Notes under the pieces: model-generated
The model's database searches: none
Seen by the model: only the letters and a program-made list of their open reading frames with translations
Told to the model about the DNA's origin: nothing
Source of the DNA: Acidobacteriota bacterium
GTDB lineage: Bacteria; Acidobacteriota; Terriglobia; Bryobacterales; Bryobacteraceae
Reading direction: 5' to 3'
DNA length: 6,861 bases
Assembly: GCA_947505565.1 (NCBI GenBank)
Contig: CANNLB010000142.1
Location: 1-6,861 of the forward strand
Part shown: positions 1 to 6,632 of the stretch, one piece after another
Layout of the letters: each line of letters starts with the position of its first letter
How positions within the stretch are numbered: position 1 is the first letter of the stretch
Program-made: the position numbers and the translations under genes

Positions 1-300
1 GTCCAGAAACACCGCCCCCATGATGGCATTCAAAACGAAGCCCACCGAGGTCACCGGTATAACGTAGCTCAAATCCGCCCAACTCAAGAGCGCCATCCGC
101 GACAGCACCCAACCCGCCAGCAGGCCTATCCCGACGAGCACCCAAGGGTTGAACACGACTAGCACAAAAGAAAGGGGGCTGCCATCGAGCGCAGCCCCAT
201 GTTTCATGCCCCAACTGAGCGCGAAGTTCCCCAGCACATTCGTCACGACGACGATGGCGGCGAACAGGCGCGTCTTCCGGACTAGCCGATTACTTGACAC
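1..300 (-). CDS. Small multidrug resistance/EamA-like (DMT superfamily) membrane transporter, 3' end outside window
   Basis: The first 100 codons are visible; the rest lies beyond position 1. Translation from GTG at 298-300 gives a short basic N-terminus (SSNRLVRKTR) and then three hydrophobic stretches: about residues 11-31 (FAAIVVVTNVLGNFALSWGM), 47-67 (FVLVVFNPWVLVGIGLLAGW) and 75-98. The third contains DLSYVIPVTSVGFVLNAIMG, typical of the YxxPxxS-like second half of EamA/SMR repeats. A four-helix protein of about 110-140 residues (ArnE-like) is likely, but a longer two-repeat transporter cannot be excluded. The substrate is unknown; small DMT proteins of this kind include undecaprenyl-phosphate-sugar flippases. 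The GTG lies 11 bp inside the end of hpnJ, so translational coupling is likely. No clear ribosome binding site sits at the usual distance, and the start is chosen from the overlap and from the basic residues before helix 1. Confidence 0.72.
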   Translation of the reverse strand, partial: MSSNRLVRKTRLFAAIVVVTNVLGNFALSWGMKHGAALDGSPLSFVLVVFNPWVLVGIGLLAGWVLSRMALLSWADLSYVIPVTSVGFVLNAIMGAVFLD

Positions 301-1744
301 CGGCGAGCGAGGCTTCTTTTTGTTCCTTGACGAACTGCTTCCGCTTGCTCCGCAGCGCCATATATTCCCGGGCTTCTTTGTAGAGCCGCTTGCGTTCGGT
401 CGAGTCGAAAATCGACTTCCGCACGATCCGCCAAGCCGCTTTCGGCCGGAAGTAGTATTCGCTATAGAACCGTTCGACCGACTCCACCAATTCACCGCGG
501 TCCAGGCCGGGATAGATGATGTTCGGCAACTGATGGCCCATCTCGTCGGTCATCGCGTCCAGCGTGATCAGGTTGTTCTTCTTCACGTAATCGAAGAACT
601 CGGTCCCGGGGTAAGGATGCGCCAGCGAAACCTGGATCGTTTCGCAGTCCAATTCCTTGGCGAAGTTGATCGTATTCCGAATCGAATCCCGCGTCTCGCC
701 GGGCAAGCCCACGATGAAGTCAGCGTGAATCGTCAACCCCAGTTTATGGGCGTTGGCGGTGAACCGGCGCGCCATATCGATCGTCGCGCCCTTCTTGATG
801 TTCTTCAGAATCTGCTGATCGCCCGACTCGTAGCCGACAATCATTAACCGGCCGCCGGCGTCTTTCATCGCCTTCAACGTATCGAAGTCGGTCGTAACGC
901 GAGACGTGCAGGACCACGTGATCCCCACCTTCCCCAACTCGTTACAAAGAGCAATCGTCCGGGCTTTCTGGTAGTTGAAGGTGTCATCGTCGAAGAAGAC
1001 TTCCTTCAGCCCGGGGAAGTTATCCTTCACCCAACGGACTTCATTGACCACGTCATCAACGGAACGTAACCGCCACCGGTGACCCGAATGCGTCTGCGGC
1101 CATAAGCAGAACGTACACTGAGCCGGACAGCCCCGCGAGGTATACAACGCCACGTACGGGTTGTGCAGAAACGGCACGTTATACCGGCGGAAATCCAAAT
1201 CGCGTTTATAGACTTTCGACGCCCACGGCAACGCGTCGAGATTCTCGATCACCGCCCCGTCGGGGTTGTGCATGAACGAACCATCGGGACGCCGAAACGA
1301 AACCGACGGAATCTCCTCCAGCGGAGTGCCCGTGGCATAAGCCACAATCGCGTGGTCAAACTCTTTCCGGACAATGAAGTCGATCGCCGGAGCGATGCGC
1401 AAAGATTTTTCCGGTTCAACGGTAACTGGCGGCCCGACGAAGGCGACTTTCAACTTCGGGTTGAGGTCCTTCATCATCTCGGCCATCTGCACGTCAACGT
1501 GGAAGCCAGGCGTTGAGGTGAACAAAACCAACAGCTCAAACTCTTTCGCCATCTCGACCGTTTGTTCAATCGAAATGCCGTGCGGAGGAGCATCCACCAC
1601 TTTGCTGTCGGGCAACATGCCCGCGGGGTAACAGAGCCAAACGGGATACCAGTACGACTCGATCTCACGCGTCGCAGGCCAGCGCGAACTGGCACCACCG
1701 TCGAACCCTTCAAAAGAGGGAGGATTTAAAAAAAGCGTGCGCAT
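290..1744 (-). CDS. hpnJ: Hopanoid biosynthesis radical SAM protein HpnJ
   Basis: This is a cytoplasmic B12-binding-type radical SAM enzyme of 484 residues, close to the usual family length. It begins MRTLFLNPPSFEGFDGGASS, the characteristic HpnJ N-terminus. Residues 1 to about 140 form the cobalamin-binding-like domain (WYPVWLCYPAGML, then DAPPHG). The radical SAM core follows, with the 4Fe-4S motif SRGCPAQCTFC (Cys206, Cys210, Cys213), FFDDDTF near 250, GYESGD near 304 and IVGLPGET near 344. The C-terminus is basic. From published work on Burkholderia hopanoids, HpnJ is needed to turn bacteriohopanetetrol glucosamine into the cyclitol ether, apparently by ring contraction. The same frame opens at an upstream GTG (1777), but the ATG at 1742-1744 matches the family start. 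The gene lies 72 bp downstream of the secreted-protein gene and overlaps the transporter start. All key residues are present, so it looks functional. HpnI and HpnK are not in view. Confidence 0.92.
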   Translation of the reverse strand: MRTLFLNPPSFEGFDGGASSRWPATREIESYWYPVWLCYPAGMLPDSKVVDAPPHGISIEQTVEMAKEFELLVLFTSTPGFHVDVQMAEMMKDLNPKLKVAFVGPPVTVEPEKSLRIAPAIDFIVRKEFDHAIVAYATGTPLEEIPSVSFRRPDGSFMHNPDGAVIENLDALPWASKVYKRDLDFRRYNVPFLHNPYVALYTSRGCPAQCTFCLWPQTHSGHRWRLRSVDDVVNEVRWVKDNFPGLKEVFFDDDTFNYQKARTIALCNELGKVGITWSCTSRVTTDFDTLKAMKDAGGRLMIVGYESGDQQILKNIKKGATIDMARRFTANAHKLGLTIHADFIVGLPGETRDSIRNTINFAKELDCETIQVSLAHPYPGTEFFDYVKKNNLITLDAMTDEMGHQLPNIIYPGLDRGELVESVERFYSEYYFRPKAAWRIVRKSIFDSTERKRLYKEAREYMALRSKRKQFVKEQKEASLAGVK

Positions 1745-1816
1745 AGAACCTAATTCCAACAGTACGGCAACCGGCACCCGAATAACAACTGTCGTCGAGT
1801 AAACAGTCGGAGCGGA

Positions 1817-2509
1817 TCAGTGATTGGTCGCTACAGCCACTTCAGCGGGGGGGGGCTCTCCGCCCGGCTTGAAATTCGAATAGTTGATCAGGAGTTCCGC
1901 TTTGCCCACAATTCTGGTCTCAATCACCGACTCGACCCGAGTCGGCAGCGCTACGCCTTCATGGACGGAGTAGTAGCGAGTGAACGACACCTTCTTCAGG
2001 AAGACTGGCGACGGAGATTTCGAAAACTCCCCCCCTTCTCGAATTGGTAATGCCAGCTCCTCGTCGATCCAAAGCTCCCCCTTGAATATGCCCACGCGCT
2101 TTTTTCGCGGTGCCACTTCGAATACATGCACCCGACGCCCTTCCTGTTCGGCCATTCGCTTAAATTTAAACTTGTAGTTCTGATCGTTGATGCCTGCGTC
2201 AATCGGCTTCATACTGTTCTCTTGCTCCCCGGCTAGATACCGGGCGATCACGTGTTTTTTTATCGTATCGTCGCCCGTGATGGACTTTACGGCGAACGCC
2301 ACGTGTCCGTTCTTCGCCACGTAGCGAACACCAGTGAGATGGCCCACTTTGCCCAGCTTCGGCAGGCGAGCATCGAAGTCCATCTCCATCTGCAAATCGC
2401 GCGTCTGGTCCGCTTGACGTCCGTTCGCTTCGAAGTAACGCTGCAAGATATCTTGGGCGGAAAGTGCAGGGATGGAGAGAAGGACGGAGAAAAAGAATCG
2501 AAAGACCAA
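1817..2509 (-). CDS. Secreted LolA/LolB-like (outer-membrane lipoprotein-sorting-type) protein of unknown function
   Basis: The protein has 230 residues. Residues 1-18 are a signal peptide (MVFRFFFSVLLSIPALSA, with cleavage likely before QDIL), so the mature protein should be periplasmic or outer-membrane associated; there is no lipobox cysteine. The mature chain alternates polar and hydrophobic residues as a beta-sheet protein would. Its layout resembles LolA-like proteins: an early DILQRYFEANG helix, a middle section with KFKFKRMAEQEGRRVHVFEV, GELWIDEELALPIREGG near 145-160, and VSFTRYYSVHEGVALPTRVE near 175-195. The fold assignment is by pattern only. The start is TTG at 2507-2509, supported by GAGGT five bases upstream and by the signal peptide starting at once. 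It is the first gene of the probable operon with hpnJ; a role in binding or moving a hydrophobic lipid would fit but is inference. A run of nine G (1847-1855) near the 3' end stays in frame. Confidence 0.8.
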   Translation of the reverse strand: MVFRFFFSVLLSIPALSAQDILQRYFEANGRQADQTRDLQMEMDFDARLPKLGKVGHLTGVRYVAKNGHVAFAVKSITGDDTIKKHVIARYLAGEQENSMKPIDAGINDQNYKFKFKRMAEQEGRRVHVFEVAPRKKRVGIFKGELWIDEELALPIREGGEFSKSPSPVFLKKVSFTRYYSVHEGVALPTRVESVIETRIVGKAELLINYSNFKPGGEPPPAEVAVATNH

Positions 2510-2514
2510 ACGCT

Positions 2515-2519
2515 ACCTC
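2515..2519 (-). promoter_or_regulatory. Ribosome binding site deciding a TTG start
   Basis: On the minus strand GAGGT lies five bases before the TTG at 2507-2509. No ATG or GTG in that frame gives a complete signal peptide, so this site is the main reason for choosing the TTG start of the LolA-like gene. Confidence 0.65.
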
Positions 2520-2556
2520 AAACAAAAATACTCATCGTAGTGTACCAACCGCCGTT

Positions 2557-2575
2557 GCTATCCCGAGCGCTATCC
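2557..2575 (+). repeat. GCTATCC direct repeat pair, possible operator
   Basis: GCTATCC occurs at 2557-2563 and again at 2569-2575, twelve bases apart start to start, just before the ATG of the plus-strand glycosyltransferase. Placement in the divergent gap fits a regulator site. The spacing is slightly over one helical turn. Seven-base repeats can arise by chance, so this is weak. Confidence 0.25.
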
Positions 2576-2581
2576 TGGGTT

Positions 2582-4024
2582 ATGCGATTTGTTGGCGCGG
2601 CCAGCCTGCTCAGCCTGTTCGTTCTCGGCTGGGTCGTCGCCGGTTGGTGCGGTCTTCACCAGGATGAAGCCCTCTTCCTCAAGGCGATTGACGATCCGGC
2701 CGGGTGCGCCTTCTCGATGTTCCAGGGCAAAGTCGCGCTGATGACCATGGCTTATGTGGGCACCCTCAAGGCGGCGCTCTACGTTCCATATCTCAAACTC
2801 GTCTCGCTCAGCCCCTTCGCGGTTCGGCTGCCTTTGCTGTTTGCCCTCGTCGCCATCGCTGGTCTGTCGCTGCGCTTCTGGCTTGGGTTCGGCTCCGTTT
2901 CGGCCGTCGCCCTCACGGCGATCCTCTTCATCGCCCATCCTCTTTTCGTCTTGCCGATCGTGATGGATTGGGGGCCGGTCGGTCTCCAACTATTGCTCAG
3001 CACGCTGCTGCTCTACGCCGTCAGCCGGAACTCGCTCCTCTGGGCCGGGCTGCTGGCGGGTCTGATGGTTTGGGACAAAGCCGTTGCAATCTGGGCGCTG
3101 GCCGCCGTGGTTGCCTCGGCGGCGATCTTCTATCCGGCCCGCCTACGTGGCTTTTTCCATTGGCGTGTCTTGGTTGGGTTCCTGCTCGGCGCCGCGCCGT
3201 ATCTCTACTTCCGCTGGAAGGTTCCTCGCGCGCTGGGTGACCTGCGCACCGAACTCGCCCCGGCTGAACTTTGGCCCAAAGTGCTGGCGGCGCGACACTC
3301 CCTCGACGGCTCGGCCATGTTGGGGCTGCTGTTTCCGGTTGACCCTCCACCCACGCCCTACGGCATCGTCATGAGCGTGGTGCTGCTGGCCGTGGCCGGT
3401 TTGGCCTTGCGCCGCCGTCTGCCGGCTTTCTTCTGGGCAGCCACTGCCTTCGCGCTCGGCGCTATGATGCTGACCGGCGGCGCGGGCGGCTCGATCCACC
3501 ATCACCTGCTGGTGTGGCCGCTGCTGGCGGCCGCTGCCTGCTCGACGCTGGTCGCGCTGCCGCAGCCCCGTTGGGCCGTCGCCATCGCTGGAGCCTTCCT
3601 CGCCTATTCCCAGCTCACCGCTTGGATCCCTTATTTCCAGGCCGCCGCCCATGGCCCGCGCCGGGAATGGACCGACGTCACGACGCAAGTAGCCCTCGAT
3701 CTAGCCCGACCCGGCGCCTGCCCCGGTGGCGTCTTCGCCCTGGACTGGGGTTTCACCGACAACCTCATCGCGCTCGGCCGTGGTCGCTATCGCGTGCAGA
3801 TGGCCGCTGACGACTGGTGGCGGGCCGATCTTCCTCCGGAGCAGCGGGCCCGGGCGGCCGCTCGGGCCGCCGACCCCCAAGCCTGTTTGCTCGAATGGGC
3901 CGACGGCCCACCGTACTTCACCGGAGTCCGCGCCGCAGCCGATGCCGCATTACGCGAACGCCCCAGCCGTGTCTTTCTCGATCGCCGCCGTCGTCCGATG
4001 ATTCGTCTCTTCGGCCCGGCTTAG
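2582..4024 (+). CDS. Integral membrane GT-C-type glycosyltransferase (GT39/ArnT-like), specific function unknown
   Basis: The protein has 480 residues. After a short N-terminus comes helix 1 (about residues 4-21), then the outward loop GWCGLHQDEALFLKAID with an acidic pair at 28-29, the position of the catalytic acid in GT-C enzymes. About nine or ten more membrane segments follow up to residue 360 or so, including PLFVLPIVMDWGP near 120-132 and HHHLLVWPLLAAAACS near 305. The last 110 residues are soluble (from HGPRREWTDVTTQ) with FALDWGFTDNLIALGRGRYR, an outward-facing C-terminal domain. Such enzymes move a sugar from a polyprenyl-phosphate carrier onto a lipid, glycan or protein; donor and acceptor are unknown. 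The open frame extends back to 2252, but that part is antisense to the LolA-like gene. ATG 2582 is preferred, though it lacks a clear ribosome binding site; GTG 2540 is an alternative. It is intact, unlike its converging neighbours, and seems to belong to another subfamily. Confidence 0.85.
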   Translation: MRFVGAASLLSLFVLGWVVAGWCGLHQDEALFLKAIDDPAGCAFSMFQGKVALMTMAYVGTLKAALYVPYLKLVSLSPFAVRLPLLFALVAIAGLSLRFWLGFGSVSAVALTAILFIAHPLFVLPIVMDWGPVGLQLLLSTLLLYAVSRNSLLWAGLLAGLMVWDKAVAIWALAAVVASAAIFYPARLRGFFHWRVLVGFLLGAAPYLYFRWKVPRALGDLRTELAPAELWPKVLAARHSLDGSAMLGLLFPVDPPPTPYGIVMSVVLLAVAGLALRRRLPAFFWAATAFALGAMMLTGGAGGSIHHHLLVWPLLAAAACSTLVALPQPRWAVAIAGAFLAYSQLTAWIPYFQAAAHGPRREWTDVTTQVALDLARPGACPGGVFALDWGFTDNLIALGRGRYRVQMAADDWWRADLPPEQRARAAARAADPQACLLEWADGPPYFTGVRAAADAALRERPSRVFLDRRRRPMIRLFGPA

Positions 4025-5083
4025 GGAACGTCGTAGACGACAATCGACTGGTCGGCGCGTTCGCGATCCGGCACCTGCCGGATCCAATGCTATGGGCCGC
4101 CTACGCCTTTCTGCAAGGCGTAGCGAGAGGCCAAAGCCAAAGTTCGCACGCTGACCGCTACGCAGCCATGGCTTGTCTCTTCCCACCGCGACACGTCCCG
4201 AAAGCGCCGGGATAAAGCTGGTTGCTTTCGGCTGTTCCGAAATACGTCAACCGACAGGTCGCGATCCCTGTCCGGTTCATCACTCGCACGAGCGAAGCCA
4301 ACTTCTGGCCCCAGCCCAGATCGCTCTCCGCCAAACCGAGAGCGCCATCGTCAGCCAGCGGCTGGCATGAACGATCGCCCACCCCGCCGCCCACCAGAAA
4401 AAAAAACGTAAACCGCCAGCGCGACAGGGAAAAACCGCCAATCGCCGCCCACGTGGAAGTGCCCCCAACACAGGCTGAAATAGTCCTCCCGGTTGTGCTT
4501 TTGGGTCTCCTCGCTGCCCTGTGCTCCCCCGGGTCAAGAAGCTCCCGCAGACCCCCTGCCCGGGCTGCGATCCGCCTCGGCTGCGTGGTTGGCTCGCTGC
4601 TCGGGAACTCGTTGGCGAATCGGGACGTGCTCGACAGGATCAACCGGCCCAATACGACGCTGAACAGCCGTGGCGATACAACACTACCAGTGGCCCTACC
4701 GCCAGCGCCACGAACAGCAAATTACTGAACGGAGTCGTCAGTACCGCATGGCCCGGGGCCGGGGGCCGCAGGCTGAAAACTCCTGCCGCCGCGACTCCCG
4801 CGCGCGCCACGGTGAAGATGCCGCCAATAGCGCCCCCGTTCGTACAGCACGAATTTCGTTTCGGCCACCGAATCGCCGTGGCCTCCCGGTCGAACGCCCG
4901 CCAGATACGGCTCCAGACCCGCCAGGATCCGGTGTTTCTCCGCCCACCGCTGCACCCGCAAGCGACGTGAAGCGGCTCGTGGTAGGTCGCGTTTAAGTGG
5001 GACCAAGTGGCGGCGATCCGCAGGGAGCCGAGTAGGACCAGCACCACGAGCAAACCATACTGCCGCGTACCATAGGGAACCAT
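4021..5083 (-). pseudogene. Decayed GT39-family membrane glycosyltransferase, downstream copy
   Basis: Homology is spread over all three minus-strand frames in the correct order for one GT39 protein. The N-terminal helix YGLLVVLVLLGSLRIAATWS and HEPLHVACG (about 5083-4955) lead by frameshift into VQRWAEKHRILAGLEPYLAG and KFVLYERGRYWR (4955-4815), then TVARAGVAAAGVF (4813-4775) and TTPFSNLLFVALAVGPLVVL (about 4741-4670). After a degenerate stretch come YFSLCW and GGDWRFFPVAL (4497-4417), AAGWAIVHASRWL (near 4390), ESDLGWGQKLASLVRVMNR (near 4328) and TYFGTAE. The C-terminus, VAVSVRTLALASRYALQKG to SIVVYDVP and TAA (4167-4021), contains a TAG at 4090-4092. At about 1.06 kb it is well short of an intact family member, and comparison with the upstream copy shows two deletions. 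It cannot make a working enzyme. It converges on the intact glycosyltransferase, and their stops overlap. Confidence 0.85.
4101..4123. repeat. Perfect 9-bp hairpin
   Basis: CTACGCCTT and AAGGCGTAG flank a five-base loop (TCTGC). The hairpin begins 76 bases after the stop of the plus-strand glycosyltransferase, within the dead copy at the codons for YALQKG. It could end or stabilise the plus-strand transcript, but no T-run follows on either strand, so it is not a standard intrinsic terminator. Confidence 0.4.
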
Positions 5084-5956
5084 GTAGACAACAATGGCGC
5101 GACCGGCCCGTTCGAGATCCGGGATCGGCCGCAGCCAATGCCACGGATCGCTTTCCCCCCCCTCTGCCTCGCATGCCGGGCGATCGGTTCCAGCTGATTC
5201 ACGCTGACCGCCAGGTAGCCCGGACGGGGCATCCGATCAGCCAGCCCGATCGTAAACCGCCCCGGATATAATCGCTGGAAAATACGCCACGCGGGACGTT
5301 GCAATGCCCCGTCGGTCCATCAACTGCACGGGCGAAGGGAGATACTGGCCCCAGTCCAAATCGCTGTCGGCCAGAAACCACGCCGGGTCTGGCCGAGCGG
5401 CTTGGTTGAAAGAAGCGAGGTCGTCCGGATGCGCTAAGGCCGAGGCTACGACGAGCCAAACGGCGAAGGGAAATGTGATCCACCGCGCCGTATGGATCAG
5501 CGCCCAACCCGCCGCAACCGCCAGCGAAACATAAACAGCCATCGCGTGGCGGACGCCGATATTGATTCCCGCCGGTAAAATCGACGCCAACGGCAATAGG
5601 CACAACGCCACCGGGAAGAATCGCTAATCGCCGAACTCATTAACGCGCCCCGTGAGATGGCTCGCGTGACCGTCCTTTTTGTGCGCCTGCTCTTCGAGTA
5701 TTCCTGCGACGGCGGGGCCCCCAAGCAGGAGTCGGACGGCCTGCTTGATCGGTTCTTGAGCTGCTCCTGGGGGTTTTTCCTGCGGGAGCCGGATATCGCT
5801 TGTATCGAAAACGAACCGATAAGTCGCTGACAACACAACCAACGCCAAGGCCAACCCGGACGCCAGCCGTTCGGCACTCGCTAAGAATTGACCAGCCCTG
5901 TTCGCCAAAACTTTACCACCAACCGGCCCCGACGGCGCTGCCTCTCCGACGAGCAT
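5084..5956 (-). pseudogene. Decayed GT39-family membrane glycosyltransferase, upstream copy, N-terminal part missing
   Basis: Only the middle and C-terminal parts remain. One frame runs from about 5956 to 5237 and is broken by a single TAG at 5624-5626. It carries LALALVVLSATYRFVF (near 5850-5807), EEQAHKKDGHASH, RFFPVAL just after the TAG, INIGVRHAMAVYVSLAVAAG, WITFPFAVWLVVASALAHP and LADSDLDWGQYLPSP (near 5374-5330), then VAYF. A frameshift near 5270 leads to GLADRMPRPGYLAVSVNQLE (to 5155). A second, in a run of eight C (5155-5162), leads to DPWHWLRPIPDLERAGRAIV (to 5084). SDLDWGQ and YLAVSVNQLE are typical of the GT39 C-terminus. The sister copy has Trp where the TAG sits (GDWRFFPVAL). No stop follows IVVY, so the frame runs on into the next copy. 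The upstream edge is uncertain: clear homology fades near 5885. Confidence 0.83.
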
Positions 5957-6632
5957 GGGCTTGTGGCGCTTGGTCTGGCCCGGCAGGCAGAACGCCGGTG
6001 CCTAAACCGAATTCAACGATATACGCGCCTGCGGCACGGAAGATGAAGGTCCCGCCCGGGGGCATGATCAGTTTGTGGATCCTTATGTTGGGCTTGTGGT
6101 GCAACACAAGCGAAGGATGAAAATGGTTCGGTACCCGAGCGATTTTGGCAGCGGCTGACGGTGTCGTCCGCGATTTGCTTGCGTACCGGGCCCGGGGGGG
6201 GTATGGCGGGACGGATCCACGGCGATTTTTCTAAGTGATAGCAGTATCGAGGGTTAGAGGCGGTAAGTTTCGAAGGAATGCCTTGGTCGGGGAGGCGAAA
6301 AAGTGATGGGATGATCGTCTAGGCCGTCGATTTAGGGGGCGCTGGGGAGGGAGGGTTGCTCCCTTTCGTGTCACGATGCCAAGGCCTCGTCGAATTCGCT
6401 AAGCGCATAGGCACCGCCGAGTCTGCGCTCGTACGGAAAAATGGCATCGCCGTGATGTCGGGCTTTCGTTCGTGGGCGGACTCCCACGCTTGCCTGCTTC
6501 CACTGCGATGTCGAATGGCTCGAAAACTGAGCGGGGCGACGCATAGAGTACGGCTGCTGGCCCGCTGGGCCGGGCTCTTCCGTGGCGCGGGGGATGTGGA
6601 TCGATAAGACAAGAGCTTCCTGGATGCACGCT
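5957..6632. other. Region without a recognisable gene
   Basis: I read all six frames here and recognised nothing. Open frames exist on both strands, including one of 50 codons on plus at 6006-6158 and others of 60-100 codons overlapping each other. None shows a domain, a conserved motif or a good start site. The missing N-terminal half of the upstream GT39 copy, which should lie at about 5960-6700 on the minus strand, could not be found. The stretch is probably relic DNA, possibly left by deletion or by the lost end of an insertion. Confidence 0.55.

Larger units (their letters stand above)
2510..2581. promoter_or_regulatory. Divergent intergenic region
   Basis: This 72-bp gap separates the minus-strand hopanoid operon from the plus-strand glycosyltransferase, so promoters for both must lie in it or inside the gene starts. 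I could not find a convincing -35/-10 pair on either strand. A TACGAT hexamer on the minus strand is a possible -10 but has no matching -35. The only structured element is a pair of GCTATCC direct repeats, listed separately. Confidence 0.5.

Noticed and set aside
149..847. 232-codon plus-strand open frame
   Set aside because: It lies antisense to hpnJ and the transporter, has no recognisable motif, and is the kind of shadow expected opposite a GC-rich gene.
1745..1777. Upstream GTG start for hpnJ adding 11 residues
   Set aside because: The family N-terminus begins at MRTLFLNPP, and the added residues resemble nothing conserved.
2252..2581. 110-codon N-terminal extension of the plus-strand glycosyltransferase
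   Set aside because: It is antisense to the LolA-like gene and its signal peptide, is not hydrophobic like the rest, and the natural first helix begins right after ATG 2582.
4158..4652. 164-codon minus-strand open frame as an intact gene
   Set aside because: Only its second half has GT39 similarity, and neighbouring homology lies in other frames, so it is a fragment of the pseudogene.
6006..6158. 50-codon plus-strand frame with FVDPYVGLVVQHKRR and later RYPSDF
   Set aside because: RYPSDF recalls the N-terminus of IS5-type transposases, but nothing after it fits, a TGA follows, and no inverted repeats were seen, so I treat it as chance.
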